Counted from the first letter of the stretch, positions 41,707 through 52,209 are shown. The stretch is 64,000 nucleotides of DNA from Hippopus hippopus (GCA_946811185.2 OX328101.1:27326122-27390121), one strand, 5' to 3'. Numbers and translations are program-made. The notes: a model not told the origin generated them from the letters alone.

Positions 41707-42073
41707 ACCTTTAACTCTCCACATAACAATTCCGTCTTTTTACGCCCGCGTTATCAGTACTCCTCACAATATTCTTTCCAAGCCACTGGCTGCTTTCCCA
41801 CTTAACCATCATTGAAACAGTAATCAGCGGTGAGAGAGGAATGAATCCTATTGCAATGGCTATCATCAATCCTCGAAAAGACATTGGCTGAGCCGGGGAT
41901 CGATCCAGCGACCCCCTGTTCTTGAGTCCTATACGCTACCGACTTTACGCCCGCGAAGCAGTCGATATTCTACACTTAAGAAATCAAACACCATCCTTTG
42001 AGTCACATTTAATTTGTTGTCTATGACTGGTTTTACTTTGGGCAGGTCTACAATTTTGTCGTCTAGTAAAGAG
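41707..42073 (+). mobile_element. Family B MITE split by a SINE
   Basis: Left: acctttaactctccacataacaattccg. Right after 41955: aagcagtcg..gagtcacatttaatttgttgtct..ggcaggtctac..gtcgtctagtaaagagg. The B hairpin is absent. Confidence 0.68.
41751..41943 (-). mobile_element. SINE in family B with perfect 12-bp target duplication
   Basis: tttacgcccgcg at 41739-41750 and at 41944-41955. Reverse reading gives a tRNA-like head (B box ggatcgatccc near 41895) and the common body, but the 3' domain and tail are missing at the 41750 edge, which is unusual for a SINE. Confidence 0.85.
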
Positions 42074-42287
42074 GTAGCCCTTTAATCTCCTGTCATAAGA
42101 AATCATACAGTTTTTCGCGGCAGTGTGACTCAGAAAAAAGACTGTACATGACGTGTAGGCTGATCTGTTAAGTAAATCATCTGTTAAAATTTTAGATATT
42201 CTGACCAAGAAAAATCGCAGCATTTTGATGTACGCTTTGCGCACAATTTCAGTTTCGACTTCTCAACGTATAACAAAGCGATTGTTA

Positions 42288-42490
42288 TTATTGCAGACGA
42301 CAAATTATTATTGCAGACGATAAATTAAATGTGGCTCAAATGATGTGATTTTTCTCTAAAAAGTCTGAAAAATTGTTGGAAAAGGAGAAAATGCTGGTTA
42401 CCAGCATTTTCTCCTTTCCCCACAATGTTTTCAAGTGCCATATTCCTCAAGGGTTGTTAAAACACAGTTCTCCGTTGGGTAAAGCGTTAA
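42288..42490 (-). mobile_element. Family B MITE, left end lost
   Basis: Begins with a local duplication (attattgcagacga twice, 18 bp apart). Stem perfect at about 42381-42417. Ends GGGTAAAGCGTTAA. Confidence 0.8.
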
Positions 42491-42740
42491 TTGGAACAGT
42501 AACTAGAAAAAATTTCTTGCACTGATCCGGAACAATTACTGCTGCGGCAACACAAAGACGGTTTCTTGTATAATGAAGTTTTGAATTACTTTTTGAGAAA
42601 TTAAATTCACTAGTAGGCCTACTTCGAACTGATTTAATCTTTTTCTCGGGTTCGAATTATCCGGATTTGAGCTCAAGGATAATACGATATATAGCTATAG
42701 CAAAGACCCATTTCCTCAAGAAGCCTGGTACATATGTGAC

Positions 42741-42994
42741 GCCCGGGTAGCTCAGTGGTTAGCTTATCTGACTCTTGACCTGGAGGTTGAGGGTTCGATA
42801 CCCGGTTGCAGCAAACTTTCTCTCCGGCGATTTTTCGCGACTCTCACCTCTGATGCATGTGAGAAAAGTAGTGAGTGGCTTTGGAAAGAAAGTTGTATCA
42901 GTACTGGTGTGAGAAAGCCAGGAAACACATGGGTGGTTCACTGACCGCCATGATAAAACCAAAGCTGCTAAAATGGCGTTAAACTCCAATACAA
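42741..42994 (+). mobile_element. tRNA-derived SINE type I, second copy
   Basis: Same boxes and body as 34961-35222, with few substitutions. Flanks acatatgtgac (42730-42740) and acatatgagac (42995-43005) form an 11-bp target duplication with one mismatch. Confidence 0.92.
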
Positions 42995-43153
42995 ACATAT
43001 GAGACCAAATTCAGTTGCAACATTAACGAAGAAAATTGTTTCAGCCAGCCGGAACTGAACGATTGCCTGGATCACATACAAAGTGTCATTTCGAATTTAT
43101 CTTTTGCAGTTGTTTTAAGTTGTTGTTTCAAGCTTAGCTATTTTCCCCCACCT

Positions 43154-43340
43154 GGGTCCGTCTTTACCATCCATTCTTAAGAAAATTCTCAGTCTTATTC
43201 TCAGGAATTTTCCGAATTTGAAAGTAAAGCAACTTCTGATTGGCTAAACCAAATGGTCTAGCCAATCAGAAGATGCTTTACTTTCTAAATCTAGAATAAG
43301 ACCAAGAATAAAACTAAGAACGGTTAATAAATGCTAACCT
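43154..43340. mobile_element. Family E palindromic MITE
   Basis: ggtccgtctttaccatcc.., central arms cttctgattggctaaacc / ggtctagccaatcagaag, right side aagaataaaactaagaacgg. Confidence 0.78.
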
Positions 43341-43436
43341 TGAATTAACAGGCTGAGTGGTGAAGTTACTTTCAGGATTCGAATTGTGGAAACACCGTCA
43401 CTAAATGCGTTTGGTTTTTCCTGGAAGTGTCCTTGG

Positions 43437-43692
43437 ATAACATGCTCTGTGTAAAAGGGGCTTAATGCATCTACGAAAAGTATCGGTTCAGGTCAGCCTG
43501 CGCACTCCGCGCAGGCTGACCTGGGCCAAAACTTTTCGCTAATGATCAATTTTTATGTATGTCCAAGGAACAGTCTACTTCATGATTAAGTTGGTTGATA
43601 AAAAAGTGGCATCTATGGATGCATGATTATGTGATGGCATGATTTGAATAATGATTCACGGAAATGCATTAAACCCCCTTTTGCCAGAGCGG
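43437..43692 (+). mobile_element. Family C MITE
   Basis: AACATGCTCTGTGTAAAAGG..CCCCTTTTGCCAGAGCGG. Stem caggtcagcctgcgcactcc / gcgcaggctgacctg perfect. Confidence 0.85.
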
Positions 43693-43964
43693 AACGAATG
43701 CTTGAAAGCGAGTTTAAACAAAATTCAATCATTTATTCCGTCTAGGATAAGAAATATAAAGAAAATACAGTATAACAAAGACGTATTTCCTCGAGAAGCC
43801 GGGCACGTCTAAAAGCAAAGCTGATTGCTGCAATAACGAGAATAAAATTGCTCCAGTGATCCGAGATAGAAATTGGCTAGGCAACACATGGACAATTCTG
43901 AGTGAGCGAATTCGTAATATGAAAATCTTATTTGCCAAAAACTGAGTTCTGTTAAGCCCGTAGC
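43693..43964. other. No recognisable feature
   Basis: Reverse frame 43729-43974 (81 codons) has no recognised motif. Confidence 0.35.
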
Positions 43965-44362
43965 CCATTACCAAACATTTTCTTATTTTAACGACCTAAA
44001 AAAGAAGATAGTTATTACTTTCAAGCAAATTTTAGGAAAAAAGAAGCAAATGCTGGTAATCATTACTTTCTCATTTTCTTACATTGTTCTCTACACTTTC
44101 CAAGAGAAATCTCGCCACTTCAGCTGCGTTTAACCTTTTTCCGGCTAAAACACTAAAATGAAATTTTCAATTCGATAGTAAAAACCCAAATATTGCTATT
44201 TCAAACTTATATTTTGGGGAAAAATATCTCCTTATCGGACTGTGTAGAACCAAGATCAGACTGCACGTTCTGTGCAGTCTGATCTTGATCTACACTGTCT
44301 GCAAAAGGTCAATGAGTCACGCTTAGCAGCCTAAGGGTTAATATCGCGGTCTACAACTCCTT
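43965..44362 (+). mobile_element. Family B MITE split by family A at its internal TTAA
   Basis: Left part agcccattaccaaac..aacgacctaaaaaag..gcaaatgctggtaatc..cgccacttcagctgcgt, right part atcgcggtctacaactcc. The break is at the TTTAA of the conserved 'cacatttaatttgtcg' stretch. The B right terminus is lost to the next copy. Confidence 0.75.
44130..44341 (+). mobile_element. Family A MITE nested in family B
   Basis: TTAACCTTTTTCCGGC..GCCTAAGGGTTAA, 212 bp, intact stem. Confidence 0.9.
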
Positions 44363-44591
44363 TTAACCCTTTCCCAAACAACAAATTTTAGACTCTTCCA
44401 AACTGAGAGCATCCACAGACGACAAATTCAGAATTGGACCAAAATAGCTCTAGGTCTCTGATAGGATAGAAAACATTGTGGGAAAAGGAGAAAATGCTGG
44501 TTACCAGCATTTTCTCCTTTTCCCACAATGTTTTCAAAAGCCCTCTTTCCCAGGGTGGTGAAAACCAGGGATTGTTTTGGTAAAAGGTTAA
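44363..44591 (-). mobile_element. Family B MITE, full length
   Basis: TTAACCCTTTCCCAAAC..GGTAAAAGGTTAA, 229 bp, perfect stem. Confidence 0.9.
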
Positions 44592-44767
44592 TATAGACTA
44601 CTCTAGTCTAGAGTTTTGTCGTCTGTAAGAGTTACAGATGTACATTTTAGGGTTAGAAAATAGAAAATATTTAGAATACAGCTCAAGGAATTTATGCAAG
44701 AAGGACTTCTTTTTCTAGTAAACTGGTTAGTTTTCCTAAAAAAAAATGCCAAAGTGCCAAGTATAAC

Positions 44768-44791
44768 TACATGTACATGTACATGTACATG
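44768..44791. repeat. (ACATGT)n microsatellite
   Basis: Four units of a self-complementary hexamer, directly before a family C end. Confidence 0.85.
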
Positions 44792-45067
44792 AACCATGCT
44801 CTGACAAAATGATGGTTCGATGCATCTCCGTGATGCATTATACCAAGCGAGTAATCACATCACATCATCATGAATCCATAAAATCCATTCTGTCTAACTA
44901 CCGACTAAATACTGCAGACCGCCTTTGAAAACATTGTGGTAAAAGAGAAAAAAGTACGCCTGTAATTTGTCGGTCAAAATGGATTTTATGGATCCACCAT
45001 CATGTGATGACTTGCTTTACTTGTATCACTGACATGCATTAAGCCCCCTTTTGCCAGAGCATGGCTC
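44791..45067. mobile_element. Fold-back family C: two stem-free ends around a family B scrap
   Basis: GAACCATGCTCTGACAAAA.. and ..TTTTGCCAGAGCATGGCTC are both the stem-distal type of C end, facing each other (each with 'atccataaaatcc' or its complement). The middle (44920-44960) has B bases 'cctttgaaaacattgtgg'. Confidence 0.75.
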
Positions 45068-45290
45068 AATTATTTTTACCACGGTGTGTGGGAGATACTG
45101 ATAAGTGAATACAATCTGTTAATGTTTTGAAGGTGCACTACGCTTTCCCCTAGAGCTCAACTCCTAAAGCACTGAATGCAGCCTTCTGCCATTAACGTGA
45201 CATAAGTTGGCCAATTAAAGTGATATCATTACTATTCTAATTGCTGCTGACGGATTTAGTAGTCTAACTGTTTTGTAAGTTTTAGTGTGA

Positions 45291-45473
45291 CCAGGACCCA
45301 AGTTTACATCCTTTCTAATTTGCCATCTTAGTCTTTTTGTAGTTTCCGAAAGCATTTTCTGATTGGTTAAAGCATTTGAGATAAGCCAATCAGAAATGTA
45401 TTACTTTGAAATTTATTTGAAAAAAAAAAACTAGGATCAGAATATTAAAAAGAACGGTTGATGAATACGGGTC
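45291..45473. mobile_element. Family E palindromic MITE
   Basis: aggacccaagtttaca.., arms tttctgattggttaaagc / gataagccaatcagaaa, ..ggttgatgaatacgggtc. Confidence 0.75.
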
Positions 45474-45579
45474 TAGGTCGGTGTTTGAACAATCAATCAC
45501 ACAGTACTCGAGTCGAGTTAGTGAATGATTAGATTTACGAGTAAGCGAGTTTTTGGATGGAAATTTAGGTAGGTGGTCA

Positions 45580-45655
45580 AGTTGGGATTTGAACGCACAA
45601 CCTCTTGTAAACTTCCCTGATGCGTTACTGTGAAAGCTATCAGGGTTAGGCGGAA
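45580..45655 (-). repeat. tRNA-like SINE head, reverse
   Basis: Reverse reading has 'gaggttgtgcgttcaaatcc' (B box) with an imperfect upstream half. No body assigned. Confidence 0.35.
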
Positions 45656-45680
45656 GCAGGAGAAACACGGGCCTAATTCA

Positions 45681-45949
45681 ATATGGCCTGCAACACACGA
45701 AAGTGGCATTAGGATATTTGCGTAAAGTGTCGTCTCGGATCAGCCTGCGCAGTCCGCGCAGACTAATCCGAAACGACACTTTCCGTTTTTATGTAGTTTG
45801 CTGTTTTGCGCAAGTCTACTGTAGGACAAAATGTAATGAAATCGTAAAGTGCCGTCTCGGATTAGCCTGCGCGGACTGCGCAGGCTGATCCAACATGACA
45901 CTTTACGCAAATGTCCGAATGCCCCTTTTCGCATGTTGCAGGCCATATG
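45681..45949 (+). mobile_element. Family D MITE, full length
   Basis: ATATGGCCTGCAACACACG..CGCATGTTGCAGGCCATAT, 269 bp, two stems. The 61- and 68-codon frames in it (Arg/Ser rich) repeat in other D copies and are not genes. Confidence 0.92.
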
Positions 45950-46199
45950 ATGTATGAGGCAGTCGGGTTGTCATACCGGTGGGTGCCGGCGGATGTGTAG
46001 ATACAACCTGTGGGGGAAGGATATAGCTATATAAGTCTCGGATGAGCAATGGAATGCGCGATCGAGTGAATACTGAAACACTAAATGTCAAAACCGCTCG
46101 TATCGCACTGTTTCCTCGCAGGGAGGTTTGCCAGAACTCAGCACATTTTACATACCACTGCTTTCCGTGTTTTCGCACTTATATATTTACCCTGTAGTA
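45950..46199. other. No recognisable feature
   Basis: Slightly higher GC than its surroundings. A reverse frame at 45903-46178 overlaps the D element. Confidence 0.35.
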
Positions 46200-46365
46200 G
46201 TACTGAATAATTGAAACTCAGTCATTGCTAAAGATATAGATAATAGCCATTTCAAAGTTTTTTTTTTAATAGAATATCTGGAGTAGCACTGGACAATCTA
46301 GACCAAAGATCAGACTACAATTTCTTTGCAGTCTTATCTTGATCTAGTCTGTCCGTATAAGGAAT
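46200..46365 (+). repeat. Degenerate family A copy
   Basis: 'gaataattgaaactcag..gatagtaaa'-like left half, then accaaagatcagactac / gcagtcttatcttgatct and tctgtccgtataagg. Confidence 0.55.
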
Positions 46366-46388
46366 TTAATACGGGTAAAGCGCTACAA

Positions 46389-46619
46389 CCTTTACCCTTT
46401 ACCAGACGACAAAATTCTAGTCTTGTCCAAATTGAAAACATTTGCAGACGACAAATTTAATGTGGCTCAAATGATGCAATTTTTCTTTGATAGGGTAGAA
46501 AACATTGTGGGAAAAGGAGAAAATGCTGGTTAACAGCATTTTCTCCTTTTCCAACAATATTTTCAAAAGGCTTCTTTTCCAGGATTCTCAAAAGTCGGCA
46601 TTGTGCGGTAAAGCGATAA
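46389..46619 (-). mobile_element. Family B MITE
   Basis: acctttaccctttaccagacgac..gcggtaaagcgataa. Stem intact with loop ggttaacagc. Confidence 0.82.
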
Positions 46620-46787
46620 AATTAAATGAAATTAAGCAATATCATAACTGCTATACTTGTCGGCATGTTAACTGTTCCTTCAAACTCCCATGTGCCACGA
46701 CGTTTCTTAAAAGATACTTACTGTACGTCAGAAACGTTATTTAAATACAGTAGACAATAAGTAAACTCCTAAGAAGATCAAGAATAA

Positions 46788-47012
46788 AATTCTAGATTTG
46801 TCCAAAATGTAGGCATATGCAGACGGCGAATTAACTGTTGCTTAAAGGTCAGGATTTTTCTCCGACAGCATAGAAAACGTTTTTTGAAATGAATAAATTG
46901 CTGTTTTCAAGCATTTACATGTATTCGTTTCTTTCCGATAGCTTTTCGGATGGCGTAGATCAAGATCAGCCTGCACAGAACGTGCAGTCTTAGCTTGATT
47001 TACACCGTCCGC
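46788..47012. repeat. Family B piece followed by a family A hairpin
   Basis: B(-) left half (attctagatttgtccaaaatg.., gcagacggcgaatt.., gaaaacgtttt) to about 46925, then gatggcgtagatcaagatcag / ctagcttgatttacaccgtcc-type stem at 46938-47012. Confidence 0.55.
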
Positions 47013-47158
47013 TATACCCTGTTACTGAACTATGACAAAAGACGTTTTCAATAGAAGTGGAAGTGTACTTTTATAGAACTCGGAAAAATTTCTTGAGTTG
47101 GTAGTTAAAGAGGTAAAAACACGGTTTTGCCAGGTAAAAAGAAACCAAAACAAACTAT

Positions 47159-47370
47159 TTAACTCTTTCATTACCATGAAATAGCCTTTACTGTTTTAAT
47201 GGCTACAAATACAGTTCCGGTGCAAAGTGAAGAGATAGTTCAGATATAATATAGAATTAAAGAGTGGACAGTGTAGATTAGAGATCAGACTGCATGTTTT
47301 GTGCAGTCTGATCTTGATCTATACTGTCCACAACAGCTTCTTGGATCGTCAACGGCAAGGTAAGAGCTAA
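47159..47370 (+). mobile_element. Family A subfamily (TTAACTCTTTCATTACC type)
   Basis: TTAACTCTTTCATTACC..GCAAGGTAAGAGCTAA. It has the A stem (gattagagatcagactgcatg / tgcagtctgatcttgatcta) but different flanks ('atggctacaaatacagttcc', 'agtgaagagatagttc'). Confidence 0.8.
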
Positions 47371-47854
47371 TGCAACATCCAGAAGAGTAATGCTCTAAAT
47401 TATAGATGGTGCTTGGCGGCGTAAGAATCGTGCTCATAGAAGTTACAGCAATAATGGAGTCAATACTGGTTTGGTGTTTTGTGTTTTTTGCTCCTTATCT
47501 AAATTAGTTCTGCCTGGCTATGTCAGTGAAAATGTCATGTTCACCAACGGTGTACATCTATTTTCTTGGCGCAGACACCGGAAAATGTACCCAAGTTTTG
47601 TTCTATACAAAAAGCAAGCCAGATTGCATACTTAGTCTGATTCTAAATTCTAAATTGTTACGATAAGCATAGCCGCAACAAAGAATAGACGAGAAAAGCC
47701 CTAGAAATATGGCGAAAGCACACAGTCCCCAACTTGAACAAACAGACTGTGGTATTCGCATACCCGACAAAAATGCCCAAGCTCTAGCCCAAGCCGGCAT
47801 GCCTACACAGGCACCCCGACATTTTGCCCAAAGCCCACGATAAGTGCACTGACA
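47371..47854. other. Unrecognised, slightly GC-richer stretch
   Basis: A reverse 89-codon frame (47603-47872) is Cys/Trp rich with a hydrophobic run, and a 45-codon forward frame from an ATG near 47710 overlaps it. Neither has a recognised domain, and their overlap argues that at least one is chance. Confidence 0.2.
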
Positions 47855-48022
47855 CAGGGGCCAACCATGCAAACCATAACAAAATAAAGAAAGTAATGCA
47901 ATTTCTGATTGGCTAATCCGTTTGGTTTAGCCAATCAGAAATTATGTTACCTTGAAATTTGGAAAACCTTTACGAATAAGATTATGAAATGCTATTTTCA
48001 GAATGGCTGATGGATACGTCCC
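47855..48022. mobile_element. Family E palindromic MITE, left arm shortened
   Basis: gggccaaccatgc.., arms aatttctgattggctaatcc / ggtttagccaatcagaaatt, ..aagattatgaaatgct..gatggatacgtccc. Confidence 0.72.
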
Positions 48023-48865
48023 CTCAGGGTACTTCAGTACCTACAAAAAAAAAATGAAACAAATGACCAAAATCAACACAAAAAATTAGTTTCCTTTCCA
48101 TCGACTTGTTTTTAAAAGCTCTCCAGTACAGAGACGTAAGTATTAAAATTTGTACGACAGTCGGTTAATTCAACTATAGGCTGTGTCTCCTCGTAAAATG
48201 GCAAGGGAATTCAATTAGCCATAGTTTAATTTCGTTTTGAGCATATTACAAACAATTACTAGAAGTTTTGAATAACACTGGTAAAAATATTGAAGTTGTT
48301 TGAGCAGGTAATTGAGGAATAACGCTTTTACCTCCACTTAGGCGTCGTAATCATCCTGCTAGGCCTATTCTGCTGAATTTTTTCGTGTGCCCTTTTTATG
48401 CTGTGGACAAAAACTACCTGAGCTGTCTGACCTACTGTTATTGGGCTTACAAAATGCTAAACATTCACAAAAAGAACCTTTCAGGTGCAATGGATGTTTT
48501 TTTTCTCACCGTTGAAGCCAAAAAAAAAACCTCAAAATTACAATTTTGCGGCGAGAAAGTCCAACGAATAGTTTTTATGTTAGTCTGAATCCCTTCATTT
48601 TTTTCTATTCATACTTTTAAACTTCGTACCAACAACTCGACTTCATTGTCTCGTTTGCCATGTTTTTAAAGCGCCAGCTGGTGCTGATGTCATAAAACAC
48701 AGGAAGTACGTAATGACTTTCCTACACAACGATCAACATTTTTGGAAAGGGACAGGCAGCATGACAACAAGTCCTGTGTGAGGGCAGTACGTTCAGTATA
48801 ATACTCATGCAATGTTATCGAGCTTTGACATATCGCATGGTTCTGTGACCCAAGCAGGGCTCTGG
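48023..48865. other. No recognisable feature
   Basis: Unique-looking. A 67-codon frame at 48385-48588 has no motif. Confidence 0.35.
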
Positions 48866-49258
48866 GGCCCGTAGTCACCATTCATAACTCTTTGACAACC
48901 AAGTGAATAATTTACACTTTTTCATTGGCTATAAATATAGTTCCACTGCAAGATGAAGAGACAGTTTGGCCTTAATCTAAAATAAAGTAGTCGATAGTGT
49001 AGATCAGAGATCAGACTGCATGTTCTGATCTTGATCTACACTGTCCATAAAAGCTTCTGGTGTCGTCAACAGTTAGGGAAGAGTTAAGGGTATCCTTAGT
49101 CTTATTCTCCAAAATTTTCTAAAATTGAAAGTGACACAACTTTTGATTGGCTAACCCGTCTGGTTTAGCTAATCAGAGGTCGCGTTACTTTCAAATTTAG
49201 AAAACATTGGAGAATAAGGGTAAGAAAGCTTTTAAGAATGGTTGGTGAATACAGGCCC
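48866..49258. mobile_element. Family E MITE split by a family A subfamily element
   Basis: gggcccgtagtcaccattc | insertion | gggtatccttagtcttattctcc.., arms tttgattggctaacc / ggtttagctaatcag, ..ggttggtgaatacaggccc. Joining the parts gives the E order seen at 31293. Confidence 0.82.
48884..49087 (+). mobile_element. Family A subfamily nested in family E
   Basis: ATAACTCTTTGACAACC..GGGAAGAGTTAA. Same subfamily as 47159-47370. The host site is the TTAA in E's 'cattcttaag'. The inner loop is shortened (gactgcatgttctgatc). Confidence 0.82.
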
Positions 49259-49666
49259 AGTTTTTCAATGATATCATTGTATCTATTCAAATGCCTCGCT
49301 TAAGTTGTCACCTCGGCTCTCATACGATCCAGTCTAAAGTTTTAACTTCTTGTAAAGAGTTCCAGTTCTTCTGCAAGGTATATGTATTGCTCCTTTATTA
49401 AAATATTTTACAGGTATTTTTCTTAAAAAAAAAAACCTTATCATGGTGAAAAAATACTCCTACACAATTATCTACTATAAAACGAGGAGGAACATGCCGT
49501 TTTCCGACAGGTTTTGAAATTCAGAACACGTGTAACAATCTAAACAACTCTGGTTTAAACACGAAACTTGGCAAGTGGTTTGAATGATGGTTGTTAACTT
49601 GTTCACTTAGTCCAGGGAATGCCAGGAAGAACCTAACAGGCTTTTGCTGACACTGGTTCAAAATTT
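49259..49666. other. No recognisable feature
   Basis: AT-rich, unique-looking. Confidence 0.35.
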
Positions 49667-49877
49667 CACCATTTAGGCTGCTAACCGTGACTAACTGACC
49701 TTTTGCGGACAGTGTAGATCAAGATCAGACTGCACAGAACGTGCAGTCTGATCTTTGATCTGCACTGTCCGATAATGAGGTATTTTTCTCCAAAAGATAA
49801 GTTTTAAATAGCGATATTTGGGTTTTTACTCTCGGCTTGAAAGTCTCATTTAACTTATGTAGCAGGATATAGGCTAA
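49667..49877 (-). mobile_element. Family A MITE, left end worn
   Basis: ttcaccatttaggctgctaacc..gcaggatataggCTAA. Intact stem with gatctttgatctgc arm. Confidence 0.85.
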
Positions 49878-50039
49878 CTTCTCTTAATGTGCACTGTGGT
49901 CTTGATCTATATCTGGTATTTTGAGAGACATTTCGGCCAGACTCGAAGTGACTGCTATTTTTCTTTTTTACCTGGAAGACTGTCTTCATCATTCGCAATG
50001 TCTAAATCAACAGAACACTTCATTTTGCATTCATACGGA

Positions 50040-50505
50040 CTACATGGGCGACCTACACTGGCACTGTATGGGCGACCTACAGCGGCACCACATCCATAGG
50101 CCACATATATTGGCACTACATTGGCGACCTACATTGGCCACATATATTGGCACTACATGAATGACCTATATTGGAACTACATGGGCGACCTACATTGGCA
50201 CTACATGGGCGATCTATATTGGCACTACATGATCGACCTACACTGGCACTACATGGGCGACCTACATTGGCACTAAATGGGCGACCTACATTGGCACTGC
50301 ATGAGCGACCTACATTGGTACCACATCCTTGGGCGACTTATATTGGTACTACACGGGCGACTTATATTGGTACTACATGGGCGACATACATTGGCATGAC
50401 ATAGACGACATACATTGGCACTACATGGGCGATCTATATTGGCACTACATAAGCGAACTACATTGGCACTACATGAGCGACCTATATTGGCACTACTACA
50501 CGACC
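50040..50505. repeat. 24-bp minisatellite
   Basis: About 19 units of 'ctacatgggcgacctacatt' plus 'ggca'. Since 24 is divisible by 3, frames stay open and read as repeats of HGRPTLAL, GDLHWHYM or similar (49887-50601). No start, splice site or domain supports a real protein. Confidence 0.92.
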
Positions 50506-50589
50506 AACCGGGTCACGCCGAGTTTTGCCTTTATCAATGGGGAAACAAATCGATGTTGCAACATAAGAACTCCATCCAAAGGAACTAGC

Positions 50590-50788
50590 CTAGCCCTTTA
50601 ATACATGTCAAAGTTTTAAACTTTTCCATACCCAAAGTAGCTGCAAACGACAAATTAAGTGTGAATCAAATTGTAATTGTTGTCTTTGATAGAGTAGAAA
50701 ACATTGTGGGAAAAGGAGAAAATGCTGGTAACCAAAAGCCTTCCTCCGCAGGGCCGTTAAAAGGCGGGATTGTATGGTAAAAAGCTAT
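50590..50788 (-). mobile_element. Family B MITE with one stem arm deleted
   Basis: Left half and first arm are intact up to gctggtaacc, then the sequence jumps straight to aaaagccttcctc..gggattgtatggtaaaaagc. The deletion begins at the exact centre of the dyad. Confidence 0.82.
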
Positions 50789-50879
50789 ATAGAGCTTCAC
50801 ATCTACCTCGCGTATGTCGATACACGAAAAACTCTTTATGCTTGTATAGCAACCTTTGTGCAAGCCTGTCAAAGATGTG

Positions 50880-51062
50880 CGTCCAGAAGAGGTTCAACCT
50901 AGGTGGATGTTGTCCAGAGTCCTCGCCTTCAGCTCCGGCTTCACGACCTATCTTAGGACCCTGCAACTGTTGATAAACCGTTGTCTGCGCATGTCATATT
51001 CTTCGAAGATTCGACCTGTCTGCTGGGACGCATCACCCATCCCATATACATGGGAAAAGTAG
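50880..51062 (+). pseudogene. Possible LINE reverse-transcriptase C-terminal fragment
   Basis: The frame across 50856-51062 includes 'TTYLRTLQLLINRCLRMSYS' then 'KIRPVCWDASPIP'. The pattern L-Q-x-x-I-N-R-C-L-R followed by a basic/aromatic stretch resembles the tail of some non-LTR retrotransposon polymerases, where a 'F.n.CLR.il.i.W.d.i.n..L' motif is common (known from the family). It is short, with no upstream RT motifs, so at best a dead fragment. Confidence 0.35.
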
Positions 51063-52029
51063 GGCTTATACCGAAGCTATTACCCAAGCTTGTAGGGGCT
51101 GTTTTGATAAATGGCCGGTGCATAGGTTACATGCTAGCTAATCATAGCTGAATGAATCACACCGGGTACCGGTTTATTGAGTAAACGTTTATTTTGAAAT
51201 TCAAAGTAACGGTTGTCGTTTTGAAAAGTAGTCCGGTTCTGTACCCAGAATGCCCAAATCAGATAGATGTGTATTTGAAGAATGCCATCTAGCGGAAGAT
51301 AATGCTTGATATTCGAAAAACCATATCTGATCCCAATATCAATCCCATGATCTTGTTCTGGGGAAAATCCATTGTGACAAAGGATGAAAATTTGATTTTT
51401 AATTGTTGTGTGCATGACCTAACTAAAAACTGAGGAAAAAAAAAACAACACCAAAGTTGTGACCTATAATCAGTGTTCATTTCATCCAAGATTCAAGATT
51501 TCATTTTACTTATGCATACAAATGCATTTCGTACTATACAAATTCATTTTACAAATTAATAGGCCATTTAAAAAAAATGAGTATAAATTGTCAAATGCCA
51601 TAACAAGACATGAGAAAGAAAATAAGAAAGAAGTAGGAAAATAGGAAAATTGGGGAATGAACACGGACAATTTAAGTTTCATTCTTTAAAAGAAAAAAAA
51701 CCACACTATTTTCAGCTGTGAAAATATAATTTTGATGTCCACTCAGAGAAATGCCATCTTAATCTGACTTCATTTCAAACATTTATCCCTTGTATTGTAC
51801 CCTCTTTATTAAACCAATGGAAAACGTTTATAAGGAATAAGCGGACTATAACGTCAGCAAAATGTCTTTAATAACCTAGATAAACTGAGAAACATGCCCA
51901 TTAAAGTAAATTACTGCCATAAAAGGAAACACGGCTATAAAAACCAAGTTGGGTGTGCATTATCTAAAATCAACCTGTTTGGCATGATATGTGAAAATAC
52001 GGGCTATGGCTTACTTAGATCGTGATGGG
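51063..52029. other. No recognisable feature
   Basis: Unique-looking, AT-rich. Reverse frames at 51134-51489 overlap in two frames and have no motif. Confidence 0.35.
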
Positions 52030-52150
52030 ATTGCAGAGAAACGTACAGTCTGATCTTGGATCTGTACCGTGTGCTTGTTAAGGCAAGTCTACGAGATGAA
52101 AAAACTTTCTGTGTTTTAATGAATAGTTAAAATATATATATGTTTTCTGC
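52030..52150 (-). repeat. Family A-like relic
   Basis: 'cagagaaacgtacagtctgatcttggatctgtaccgtgtgc' (split) is a second-arm remnant. The right side 'gcaagtctacgagatgaaaaa' resembles the 40790 subfamily. Confidence 0.45.
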
Positions 52151-52209
52151 CGTCGAAAGAGGTCGAGTTGCATTTGGCGCTGTTCAAAATGGTTAAATGT
52201 CAACCTGTT

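Noticed and set aside
47603..47872. 89-codon Cys/Trp-rich reverse frame with a hydrophobic run
   Set aside because: No recognised domain, and a forward frame covers the same bases. I cannot support either without transcripts.
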